A DNA stretch of 13,158 nt from Alphaproteobacteria bacterium UBA4588. Lineage in GTDB: Bacteria > Pseudomonadota > Alphaproteobacteria > Puniceispirillales > Puniceispirillaceae. Under the pieces are notes generated by a model. That model worked only from the letters and a program-made list of their open reading frames with translations, ran no database searches and was not told the DNA's origin. The stretch is taken from positions 21,103 through 34,260 of the forward strand of contig DGJU01000086.1 in the NCBI GenBank assembly GCA_002387605.1, read 5' to 3'. Below, one piece after another: positions 1 to 6,948 of this stretch (within the stretch, counting starts at the first letter, position 1; every line of letters begins with the position of its first letter). The translations under genes and the position numbers were made by a program.

Positions 1-2
1 CC

Positions 3-1091
3 CACCTTAGTCCGGCGCGGCTCTTTCCTATACAGCAAACACAACAAGCCATAAATGACGCTTACCTGATTGACTATTTAACCCAGTATTGTGACCGCAC
101 TACCCATCAGACCTATAATTTAGGCCTATCCTTCTATCAGGCACAGCTGAGCAATTCAGGGTTTTCCAATACACATATCAAGGCATCGAGTATCACCCCA
201 TCTGATGGTTCTGTGCTGTCTAATTTTTGCGAAGTATATCCTGCGCTCTGCCCGCGTAATTTGCAGTTTCAGGTTACTCATGAGCCAGCCTCCTATCTTG
301 TTATGCAAAGCGCGGTAGGCGTTAGCGCACAGCAACAACTAAATGCCCGCATCAATCGAACCCTCAATATATCATGGCGCCATAGTGCGACCCACTCAGC
401 AAATATTTACCAAGATAGTATGATGTTGACGGGCAGTTTGGAGCGCCGTTTATCGTCCAACCGCACAGTCTTTGTGATTGGCGAAGTGGGGCTGGATGAT
501 CTTGCAACGACAGATAGTCATGCTCGTTATTATCAAACAAGGCCTCAGCTTCGTCTCGGTATCAAGGAGACACGTCAAAAGCAGATTAATCCGCTTATGC
601 CGCAGCAATCACTTCTGGTGATCTCACGGGGGCAGGTTAATAGCTCGTCAGGAGCTATTAATGATAGCCAATATGCTGCGTCTGGCACTTGGTTTCTGTC
701 GCCCAGCCTGAGCTTGCGGGCTCATTTATCTACTATTTATCGGGATTACCCTTCATCATACGTGCAGGGCGATAGCCTTCTTATCGGCAGGTCAGTCTCG
801 TTGCGCAAACAGTTTCAAAAGGATGCTGTGATAAGTCTAAGGAATTTTGGCCTTACCGGCATATTGCTTGAATTAACAGAAACCAGCGAAGCCTTTTCAC
901 GTCCCCTTGCGTGGCTTACCGCTCCCCATACGCGGAAAACCCAGCGTTCGAATATGGTGTTTACCATTTCTTTGCCTGAGCCAAAATGGACTATATCAAC
1001 TGCAATAACGCATCTGAAAATACGGTCTGAAAACCAGAGTGAACGGAATGAAAGTATAAATTTCGAAATCGGTATCTCTCTCAAATTTTGA
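3..1091 (+). CDS. Outer-membrane beta-barrel protein, C-terminal part (5' end outside window)
   Basis: The reading frame is open from the first bases of the window to the TGA at 1089-1091, so about 362 residues are visible and the true start lies upstream. A GTG at 213 is in frame but is not a convincing start, because the frame stays open upstream of it. The protein shows many short stretches of alternating polar and hydrophobic residues, typical of amphipathic beta strands, such as the WFLSPSLSLRAHLSTIY stretch and the last strand INFEIGISLKF. It ends in Phe, the classic C-terminal residue recognised by the BAM machinery. Two cysteines close together (CEVYPALCP) lie about 75-85 residues into the visible part. 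The YRDYP segment followed by a strand-rich stretch faintly recalls the barrel of Slam/DUF560 proteins, but I cannot confirm this; a generic porin-like or export barrel is equally possible. The location is inferred to be the outer membrane; the substrate is unknown. No terminator separates it from the regulator downstream. Confidence 0.6.
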   Translation, partial: HLSPARLFPIQQTQQAINDAYLIDYLTQYCDRTTHQTYNLGLSFYQAQLSNSGFSNTHIKASSITPSDGSVLSNFCEVYPALCPRNLQFQVTHEPASYLVMQSAVGVSAQQQLNARINRTLNISWRHSATHSANIYQDSMMLTGSLERRLSSNRTVFVIGEVGLDDLATTDSHARYYQTRPQLRLGIKETRQKQINPLMPQQSLLVISRGQVNSSSGAINDSQYAASGTWFLSPSLSLRAHLSTIYRDYPSSYVQGDSLLIGRSVSLRKQFQKDAVISLRNFGLTGILLELTETSEAFSRPLAWLTAPHTRKTQRSNMVFTISLPEPKWTISTAITHLKIRSENQSERNESINFEIGISLKF

Positions 1092-1168
1092 CGAAATTAC
1101 GTTAATTACAACTTCTAGTTATTATTAAAAATATAGCTCAATTTATGATACGTTTATAACAAGAAAAA

Positions 1169-1190
1169 TATGAGTAGAATAACACTCATA
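1169..1190. promoter_or_regulatory. Perfect inverted repeat TATGAGT-N8-ACTCATA, candidate operator
   Basis: Two perfect 7-bp arms (1169-1175 and 1184-1190) flank an 8-base spacer in the A/T-rich leader of the regulator gene at 1230. The overall size of 22 bp suits a dimeric helix-turn-helix protein. A -10-like TATATT (1196-1201) or TATTAT (1198-1203) lies just downstream. No recognisable -35 hexamer is present at the right distance, because the palindrome occupies that region. This arrangement would fit an activator-dependent or autoregulated promoter. The repeat is seen directly; the function is inference. It could also act as a small RNA hairpin in a transcript running through from the barrel gene. 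Confidence 0.4.
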
Positions 1191-1215
1191 AAGTGTATAT
1201 TATTAGAATGTAAGG

Positions 1216-1221
1216 AAGGAG
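1216..1221 (+). promoter_or_regulatory. Strong ribosome binding site AAGGAG deciding the regulator start
   Basis: AAGGAG lies 8 bases before the ATG at 1230, within a purine-rich run. The upstream in-frame ATG at 1170 has no such site and falls inside the inverted repeat. This supports ATG 1230 as the true start, giving a protein that begins directly at the first strand of the receiver fold. Confidence 0.75.
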
Positions 1222-1229
1222 AGGAAGAA

Positions 1230-1868
1230 ATGAAAACGTTGCTTGGATATGAAAATAGTCTATGCCGTGATTTCATTCGGGACCATTTAACGGTTATGGC
1301 TCCCGAGATGCATATCATGGTTGCGGGCACGAATCGTGAGTGCCTTCAGCTTGCTGCTGAATCTTCACAACTATCTGTTGTTGGGCTTGATACAGAAATG
1401 CTCGATATGGATGGCGTAACAGGATTACGTCAGATGATTGCCCAATGTGCTGGGCTGGTTCCGGTTGCTTTGATAGGCCCGCTTCGCGGTGGGTCAGATT
1501 TACGGGATTATCTTGCGGCAGGCGCATCGGGGTATCTACCCTATTCGCTTGGCACTGATGCCTTGCTAGCGGCCTTACAGATGGTCGCGGCTGGTGAGGT
1601 TTATGTTCCGGTAGAGATGATGGCAGCTGATAGTCCGATTACGCCGCGCAGTCAGGGATGGCTAACGGGGCGTGAACGCGATGTCTTAAATGGGTTGCTT
1701 TCTGGTCAATCAAATAAAGAAATTGCCCGCAAACATGGGTTAAGTGAGGTGACAATAAAGCATCACCTCAAGAGCTTGCGCTCAAAGCTAGGAGCCCGAA
1801 ATCGCACCCATGCTGTCTGCCGCGCCATTGAATTAGGTGTTGCAGAAGATAGTCAGGTTGTTGCGTAA
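1230..1868 (+). CDS. LuxR/NarL-type response regulator with degenerate receiver domain
   Basis: This encodes a 212-residue DNA-binding transcription factor. Residues 1-125 form a receiver-like domain, and residues 144-205 a LuxR-type helix-turn-helix (LTGRERDVLNGLLSGQSNKEIA, then VTIKHHLKSLRSKL). The phospho-acceptor position is kept as D54 (LDTEMLDMDG). Other canonical receiver residues are changed. The N-terminal acidic pair is Tyr7-Glu8, the switch Thr/Ser position is Gly83 (ALIGPL), and the conserved Lys is Tyr105 (GYLPYS). It may therefore be phosphorylated poorly or not at all and may act constitutively or through a ligand or partner. The start at 1230 is chosen for its AAGGAG site; an ATG at 1170 would add 20 residues unlike any receiver N-terminus. 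No histidine kinase gene is in view. It lies downstream of the barrel gene and converges on acs. The family call is firm; the targets are unknown. Confidence 0.88.
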   Translation: MKTLLGYENSLCRDFIRDHLTVMAPEMHIMVAGTNRECLQLAAESSQLSVVGLDTEMLDMDGVTGLRQMIAQCAGLVPVALIGPLRGGSDLRDYLAAGASGYLPYSLGTDALLAALQMVAAGEVYVPVEMMAADSPITPRSQGWLTGRERDVLNGLLSGQSNKEIARKHGLSEVTIKHHLKSLRSKLGARNRTHAVCRAIELGVAEDSQVVA

Positions 1869-1940
1869 GACTGGTAGTTGCTTTGTTATATAATTTTAAG
1901 AATACCTGATAAGATGCCTTTGCAAAAAAACCGTTATTAG

Positions 1941-1983
1941 CCGGTAGGCAATCAGTGATAACGCTCTGCTGATTGCCTGCTGG
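1941..1983. terminator. Intrinsic terminator hairpin between convergent regulator and acs genes
   Basis: A stem of about 15 pairs joins 1941-1955 and 1969-1983. It includes ten uninterrupted Watson-Crick pairs (AGGCAATCAG with CTGATTGCCT) and closes a 13-base loop. On the minus strand a run of seven T (from the A tract at 1924-1930) follows about 10 bases after the stem, so it most probably ends acs transcription. On the plus strand the hairpin is the same but no T tract follows, so termination of the regulator transcript there would be weaker. An alternative 6-bp pairing (1932-1937 with 1958-1963) competes with it. Confidence 0.7.
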
Positions 1984-2005
1984 ATTCTATGTCACGGCGG
2001 GCTCG

Positions 2006-3949
2006 TTATGTTTTATTTTGCCGGTTTTCAATAAGCTCTTCTACAACCGATGGGTCTGCTAGTGTTGATGTATCCCCAAGATTGGAAAAATCATCAGCAG
2101 CAATCTTGCGCAAAATCCGGCGCATAATTTTGCCTGACCGTGTTTTTGGCAGCCCCGGTGCCCATTGTAATAAATCAGGGGTTGCAATAGCGCCAATTTC
2201 AGCCCGTACCCATTTTCGTAAATTTGCCCGCAATTCGTCAGACGGCTCTTGTCCGAGATTAAGTGTGACATAGGCATAGATACCCTGCCCCTTAATGTCA
2301 TGCGGATACCCAACGATCGCTGCTTCAGCTACATGTGGGTGCGCTACAAGGGCTGATTCAATTTCGGCTGTTCCCATGCGATGACCAGACACATTCAGCA
2401 CATCATCAACCCGCCCCGTAATCCAGAAATAACCATCTTCATCGCGGCGTGCCCCATCGCCCGAAAAATAGCGTCCTTCAAATGCTGAAAAATAGGTTTC
2501 GATAAACCGCTGATGATCGCCATACACAGTCCGCATCTGACCGGGCCATGACCGATTGATACAGAGATTGCCTTCGCCAACACCCTCGATAATATTATTT
2601 TCATTATCAACAAGCACAGGCTCAATGCCAAAGAAGGGGCGCGTTGCAGAGCCAGGTTTAGTTGGTGTAGCGCCGGGCAGGGGGGTAATCAGAATGCCGC
2701 CTGTTTCAGTCTGCCACCAGGTATCGACTATGGGACAACGGCTATCACCTACAACGTCGCGATACCACATCCACGCTTCTGGATTAATCGGCTCTCCAAC
2801 CGAGCCAAGTAAACGTAAAGACGATCTGTCCCATTTTTTGACTGGCCCATCTCCTTCACGCATCAACGCCCTGATGGCTGTTGGCGCAGTATAGAACAGG
2901 CTAACCTTATGCTTTTCGATAACCTGCCAGAACCTGCCAGAATCAGGGTAGGTGGGAACGCCCTCAAACATCAGCGTTACGGCCCCATTCGCAAGGGGGC
3001 CATAAACAATATAACTATGCCCCGTTACCCAGCCAACATCAGCCGTACACCAATAAACATCACCATCTTGATAATCGAATACATAATGATGGGTCATAGA
3101 GGCATAGACCATGTAGCCGCCCGTTGTATGCAAAACACCCTTAGGCTTGCCCGTCGAGCCTGATGTGTACAGGATAAACATCGGGTCCTCAGCGCTCATG
3201 TCTTCTGCGGGGCAGTCAGCCGATACAGCAGCAGTGGCGTCATGATACCAGACATCACGCCCGTCGACCCAGTGAATGTCGCTGCCTGTGCGTTTAACAA
3301 CAAAGCAGGTTGTGCAATCTGGGCAGGTTTCAAGCGCTTTATCAGTATTTGCCTTAAGCGGGATAGCTTTGCCGCCGCGGACGCCTTCATCGGAGGTGAT
3401 AACACAGTTTGACTGGCAATCTTGAATTCTGCCTGCCAGCGCTTCAGGAGAGAAGCCACCAAACACCACAGAATGGATTGCCCCAATGCGCGTACATGCC
3501 AGCATAGCAACAGCAGCTTCAGGCACCATAGGCATATAAATTGTAACGCGGTCGCCTTTGGTAATACCGCGCTCTTTCAGCGCATTGGCAAACCGGCAGA
3601 CCTGCTCATGCAACTCTTTATAGGTAATATGAAGCGCATCAGCCGGATCATCACCTTCCCAGATGATGGCTGTCTGGTCACCGCGGGTGGCAAGATGTCT
3701 GTCGAGGCAATTTTCTGAGGCGTTTAACGTGCCATCTTCAAACCATTTAATCCGAACATCTGCTTTATCATAGGATACATCCGACACCGTGCTAAAGGGC
3801 GTTTTCCATGTAATGCGTTTTCCATGTTCGGCCCAGAAGCTATCATTATTCTCGAGGGATGCCTGATATAATGTCTGATAACCGGCCTCATCAATATGAG
3901 CCTGTTCTGCCTGCTTTGCGCTTGGCGCGAAAATGCGTGTTTCAGTCAT
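2006..3949 (-). CDS. acs: Acetyl-CoA synthetase (AMP-forming)
   Basis: This enzyme activates acetate in the cytoplasm with ATP and CoA to give acetyl-CoA, AMP and pyrophosphate. The 647-residue length matches the family. Family motifs appear in order: the ATP-binding loop YTSGSTGKPKG (261-271); GSVGEPINPEAW (382-393); DTWWQTETGG (409-418) with the tryptophan that restricts the acyl pocket to acetate; YFSGDGARRDEDGYFWITGR (494-513); the hinge region RVDDVLNVSGHR (513-524); and PKTRSGK (601-607), whose Lys607 is the residue adenylated or acetylated for control in well-studied homologues. I chose ATG 3949 because GGAGG lies 10 bases upstream and the product begins like known Acs proteins. The frame extends to 4042 but would add 31 unlikely residues. 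It lies 114 bases downstream of recX on the same strand and probably has its own promoter. Confidence 0.97.
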   Translation of the reverse strand: MTETRIFAPSAKQAEQAHIDEAGYQTLYQASLENNDSFWAEHGKRITWKTPFSTVSDVSYDKADVRIKWFEDGTLNASENCLDRHLATRGDQTAIIWEGDDPADALHITYKELHEQVCRFANALKERGITKGDRVTIYMPMVPEAAVAMLACTRIGAIHSVVFGGFSPEALAGRIQDCQSNCVITSDEGVRGGKAIPLKANTDKALETCPDCTTCFVVKRTGSDIHWVDGRDVWYHDATAAVSADCPAEDMSAEDPMFILYTSGSTGKPKGVLHTTGGYMVYASMTHHYVFDYQDGDVYWCTADVGWVTGHSYIVYGPLANGAVTLMFEGVPTYPDSGRFWQVIEKHKVSLFYTAPTAIRALMREGDGPVKKWDRSSLRLLGSVGEPINPEAWMWYRDVVGDSRCPIVDTWWQTETGGILITPLPGATPTKPGSATRPFFGIEPVLVDNENNIIEGVGEGNLCINRSWPGQMRTVYGDHQRFIETYFSAFEGRYFSGDGARRDEDGYFWITGRVDDVLNVSGHRMGTAEIESALVAHPHVAEAAIVGYPHDIKGQGIYAYVTLNLGQEPSDELRANLRKWVRAEIGAIATPDLLQWAPGLPKTRSGKIMRRILRKIAADDFSNLGDTSTLADPSVVEELIENRQNKT

Positions 3950-3976
3950 CTGTAAAAATCCTCCGCAAACTTCAAA

Positions 3977-4024
3977 ATTATATGTCTTTTGTGAGCCGCC
4001 ACCTTGATGCTCCGTGATATTATA
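3977..4024 (-). promoter_or_regulatory. Candidate acs promoter region with two TATAAT hexamers
   Basis: On the minus strand, consensus TATAAT hexamers occur at 4024-4019 and again at 3982-3977, both in the 114-base gap between recX and acs. The second would start a transcript about 20-25 bases before the acs ATG, enough to include its GGAGG site (3964-3960). Neither has a good -35 hexamer at 17 bases, so activator dependence is possible. This is pattern-based only. Confidence 0.3.
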
Positions 4025-4063
4025 AAGACGCGCCAAGAGCAAGTATGGGCATCTGACACTGGC

Positions 4064-4696
4064 TTAGTTTTCGCCGGCTTCAGTCACCTCATAAAGCAGG
4101 TCTTCTGCCTCTTGCTGGCTTTCAAGAGACAGCACGCGGCGGGCATGTTCATGAGAAAAACCAGCGCGCGCTAGTTTTCCAAGCTGTTTCTGCCGCTCAT
4201 CCAGTTCTATCGGAAAATTTCGACTATAAGGCCCGATGCGTTTTTTGCGGGCACTGATAATGCAAGCGGCAAGTTCTATGGCGTGTGGGTCATGACGGCC
4301 AGTATCAGACGGAGGGCGTGACATAAGCTCAGAGATGAGGTCGCTCTTAATACCTGACTGCATGAGTTTATGCGTAAGGGCGGCGCGTGACTGGCCTTGT
4401 GCCCGACCACTGCGTATTTTTGAAAGGGCAAATTGCTGATCATCGACATAGCCGAGGCGCTGACAGTCTTCGATAGTTATTGCAATAGCTGGCAGCAGCC
4501 TGTCTTCGGGTACTGTTTCAAGTTTGCGGGCGGCAAACCGGATCAGAACCTGTTTTAACCGATGGGTTGTGGTTGCATAGCGCCCAAGATAATGCAGTGC
4601 CTTATTGCGAAGCCGTGCCTGAATACGGCTATCTGAAGGAGGGGGGCGTGCATCGGACCTGTCGGCAGGACGGCGAGTTTTAGACGGCTCGTTCAT
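4064..4696 (-). CDS. recX: Regulatory protein RecX
   Basis: The 210-residue cytoplasmic protein is expected to bind RecA and limit RecA filament growth. RecX hallmarks are the first helical repeat ALHYLGRYATTTHRLKQVL (33-51), the GYVDDQQFALSKI segment (82-94, matching the family G-Y-x-D-D-x-x-F-A pattern), an R-x-x-x-G region, and KLMQSGI (110-116). Further degenerate three-helix repeats follow (about 160-205). The first 25 residues are rich in Arg, Pro and Asp and look disordered. No recA is in the window. It is divergent from the permease gene at 4781 and lies upstream of acs. No strong ribosome site precedes the ATG at 4696, so the exact start is less certain than the family call. Confidence 0.88.
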   Translation of the reverse strand: MNEPSKTRRPADRSDARPPPSDSRIQARLRNKALHYLGRYATTTHRLKQVLIRFAARKLETVPEDRLLPAIAITIEDCQRLGYVDDQQFALSKIRSGRAQGQSRAALTHKLMQSGIKSDLISELMSRPPSDTGRHDPHAIELAACIISARKKRIGPYSRNFPIELDERQKQLGKLARAGFSHEHARRVLSLESQQEAEDLLYEVTEAGEN

Positions 4697-4780
4697 GACC
4701 GTTAGTCTAGCAGTTGCTATTGTGGGCGCACAGCCTTATTTCTGAGATGCAGAAGAACATATCAGGGTAGCCAGACACAG

Positions 4781-5611
4781 ATGACAAAACATACCGAACA
4801 GACGGATAGCGCGGCGACGCTTCTACGCCCCATCCAGATAAAGTCATTGAATGTAATCGGGATTACAACGTTATATCAGAAAGAAGTTCAACGGTTCATG
4901 AAGGTCGCGATGCAGGCCTTATGTGCGCCTGTTGTAACAGCGATGCTGTTTATGATGGTTTTTTCGGTTGCGCTTGGCGACCGCGCTGCGCCCTATGAAG
5001 GGATCCGGTTTGCAGCCTTTCTTGCGCCGGGTCTCATTATGATGGCAGTTCTGCAAAATGCGTTTGCCAATACATCCTCATCATTCGTCATCGGAAAAGT
5101 TCAAGGCAATATTGTCGATATTTTGATGCCGCCTCTCGGGCCGGGTGAAGTGCTGACAGCAATGGTATGCGCAGGCATTACCCGCGGCGTTCTTGTTGGT
5201 TGCGCCTGTGCTATAACGCTTATTTTTCTGGGCGGGCTTGGCATGCCAGCCGCGCCCTTCATTGCTGTTATCTTTCTTGTTCTTGGTGCGGTATTGATGT
5301 CCTTTGCCGGTGTTCTAGCCGGGATTTGGGCGCAGAAATTTGATTCGCTTGCCGCAATCACTAATTTTATTATTCAGCCACTCGCCTTCCTGTCAGGAAC
5401 ATTTTATTCAGTGCATGCCCTGCCAGCGCCTTTTGATGTTATCGCCGCATCAAACCCTGTCTTTATGGTGATTGATGGGTTTCGCTATGGTATGATAGGA
5501 CAGGCTGATGGCTCTCTGCTGTTTGGGGGCAGCATCTTGCTTGCGCTCAATATTACGCTCGCGATAGTTTGTTTTTACATTTTAAAAAGTGGTTATCGCT
5601 TGAAAAGCTAA
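4781..5611 (+). CDS. ABC-2 type transporter permease (YadH/NodJ-like)
   Basis: This 276-residue inner-membrane protein has about six predicted membrane segments (roughly 46-66, 78-98, 124-150, 158-183, 190-208, 247-268). It carries the ABC-2 permease signature near the fifth segment (QPLAFLSGTFYSVHALP, 199-215), followed by NPVFMVIDGFRYG (225-237). The N-terminal 40 residues are cytoplasmic and include the amphipathic TLYQKEVQRFMK stretch usual in this family. Such permeases pair with a separate ATP-binding subunit for export, but none is adjacent in this window. The substrate cannot be told from the sequence; polysaccharide, drug or lipid export are all known in the family. It is divergent from recX with an 84-base gap and lies 85 bases before the dCTP deaminase gene, possibly in one transcript. 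Confidence 0.88.
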   Translation: MTKHTEQTDSAATLLRPIQIKSLNVIGITTLYQKEVQRFMKVAMQALCAPVVTAMLFMMVFSVALGDRAAPYEGIRFAAFLAPGLIMMAVLQNAFANTSSSFVIGKVQGNIVDILMPPLGPGEVLTAMVCAGITRGVLVGCACAITLIFLGGLGMPAAPFIAVIFLVLGAVLMSFAGVLAGIWAQKFDSLAAITNFIIQPLAFLSGTFYSVHALPAPFDVIAASNPVFMVIDGFRYGMIGQADGSLLFGGSILLALNITLAIVCFYILKSGYRLKS

Positions 5612-5696
5612 CCTACGCTCTGGCACACTATGCGGCATATCGTTACCGGTTTCCGCAAAATATAACATCTCCTTCGTATGACTGGCCGAAAGACAC

Positions 5697-6860
5697 ATGC
5701 TGATGACTGAAAATACAAAGACAGATGCGCGCTATGACGGGATTTTACCTGTTCAGCAACTTCATCAGGCCGTTGACGCAGGCCAGCTGATAGCATCAGC
5801 GCCGCTCGCAGATGGCCAGCTTCAGCCCGCCAGCCTTGATTTGCGTCTTGGCCCGCGCGCGTGGCGCCTGCAAGCTTCTTTCCTGCCTGGAGCAGGTCAG
5901 AAGGTGCAAGAGAAAATTGATAGATTTGCGATGCATGAACTTGATCTCTCAGATGGCGCGGTTCTGGAAAAAGGATGTGTTTATCTGGTTGAGTTGATGG
6001 AACGGCTTGCCTTGCCAGAAAATCTGTCAGCCATCGCTAACCCGAAAAGTTCAACTGGCCGGCTAGATGTTTTCACCCGCCTGATTAGTGACGGTGCGCA
6101 GGAATTCGAATCTGTTGCTGCTGGTTATGAAGGCCCGCTTTATGCAGAAATATCGCCGCGTACATTTTCTATTTTAGCCCGTCAGGGTAGCCGGCTATCG
6201 CAGCTTCGCCTGCGCCGCGGTGCATCGCGTCTAGATGATGCCCAGCTTGCAGAATTGCAGCAAAGTCATGGTCTTGTCAGTGCCACTGCTAATCCAGATG
6301 CTGGCGGTAAAGATAATTCGGACTTTTTAGCCAGCATCAATGATGGCATTGGCTTGTCTGTTAACCTGCATGCCGATGGGCCGGATGGCATTATTGGCTG
6401 GCGTGCCCGAAAGCATGCCGGGCTTATTGATATTGATAAGCCGGCCAGTCAGCCGATTAGCCGGTTTTGGGAAGCGGTACGCACAGATGATTTAACAGGC
6501 GGTGGTCTGGTTCTTAATCCAGATGAATTCTATATCCTTGCAAGCCGTGAATTTGTTTGTGTTCCGTCATCCTACGCAGCAGAGATGCGGGCATATGATA
6601 CGCGGGTCGGTGAATTCAGAGCTCATTATGCTGGGTTTTTTGACCCCGGCTTTGGAATGTCAGATATTGGTGCAGCGCCGACGCGCGCTGTGCTTGAGGT
6701 GCGCTCGCATGATGTGCCGTTCCTCATTGAGCACGGGCAAATCGTCTGCCGGCTTGTTTATGAGCCAATGGCTGATGTTCCAGAAGCGCTCTATGGCGCA
6801 CAAGGGTCGGGTTCTAACTATCAATCTCAGGGGCTAAAACTTGCCAAGCATTTCTGCTAG
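5697..6860 (+). CDS. dcd: Two-domain 2'-deoxycytidine 5'-triphosphate deaminase
   Basis: The enzyme is predicted to deaminate dCTP to dUTP, which feeds dTTP synthesis. At 387 residues it is about twice the length of the E. coli enzyme and contains two dUTPase/Dcd-like folds, a form known mainly from Alphaproteobacteria. The first half has LQPASLDLRLG (42-52) and NPKSSTGRLDVFTRLISDG (115-133), recalling the Dcd R-S-S-x-x-x-R nucleotide-binding loop, then LYAEISPR (148-155). The second half has YAGFFDPGFG (311-320), recalling the D-P-G motif, AVLEVRS (331-337) with the likely catalytic-type Glu334, and the barrel-closing HGQIVCRLVYE (346-356). An in-frame TGA at 5679 fixes the upstream limit. 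ATG 5697 or ATG 5703 could be used, and neither has a strong ribosome site. It lies 88 bases before argD. Confidence 0.88.
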   Translation: MLMTENTKTDARYDGILPVQQLHQAVDAGQLIASAPLADGQLQPASLDLRLGPRAWRLQASFLPGAGQKVQEKIDRFAMHELDLSDGAVLEKGCVYLVELMERLALPENLSAIANPKSSTGRLDVFTRLISDGAQEFESVAAGYEGPLYAEISPRTFSILARQGSRLSQLRLRRGASRLDDAQLAELQQSHGLVSATANPDAGGKDNSDFLASINDGIGLSVNLHADGPDGIIGWRARKHAGLIDIDKPASQPISRFWEAVRTDDLTGGGLVLNPDEFYILASREFVCVPSSYAAEMRAYDTRVGEFRAHYAGFFDPGFGMSDIGAAPTRAVLEVRSHDVPFLIEHGQIVCRLVYEPMADVPEALYGAQGSGSNYQSQGLKLAKHFC

Positions 6861-6948
6861 TTTTGCATGTCCTGCTTGACTCATTATACGATAACCAGTC
6901 ATACAATTCTGTTCTTCTGATCGTTGACTTAAAAAGGAACAGCGCATC

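Noticed and set aside
1170..1229. Earlier ATG for the LuxR-type regulator
   Set aside because: It lacks a ribosome site, lies within the inverted repeat, and adds 20 residues before the first receiver strand.
2921..2940. Tandem 10-base repeat AACCTGCCAG x2
   Set aside because: It lies inside the acs coding region and encodes ordinary family residues (SGRFWQV), so it is a coincidence of codon use.
3950..4042. N-terminal extension of Acs by 31 residues
   Set aside because: The extension does not resemble Acs N-termini, and the ATG at 3949 has a GGAGG site and a family-like start.
5628..5656. TGCGG...CCGCA hairpin between permease and dcd
   Set aside because: Only 5 pairs with a 17-base loop and no T tract; too weak to call a terminator or riboswitch.
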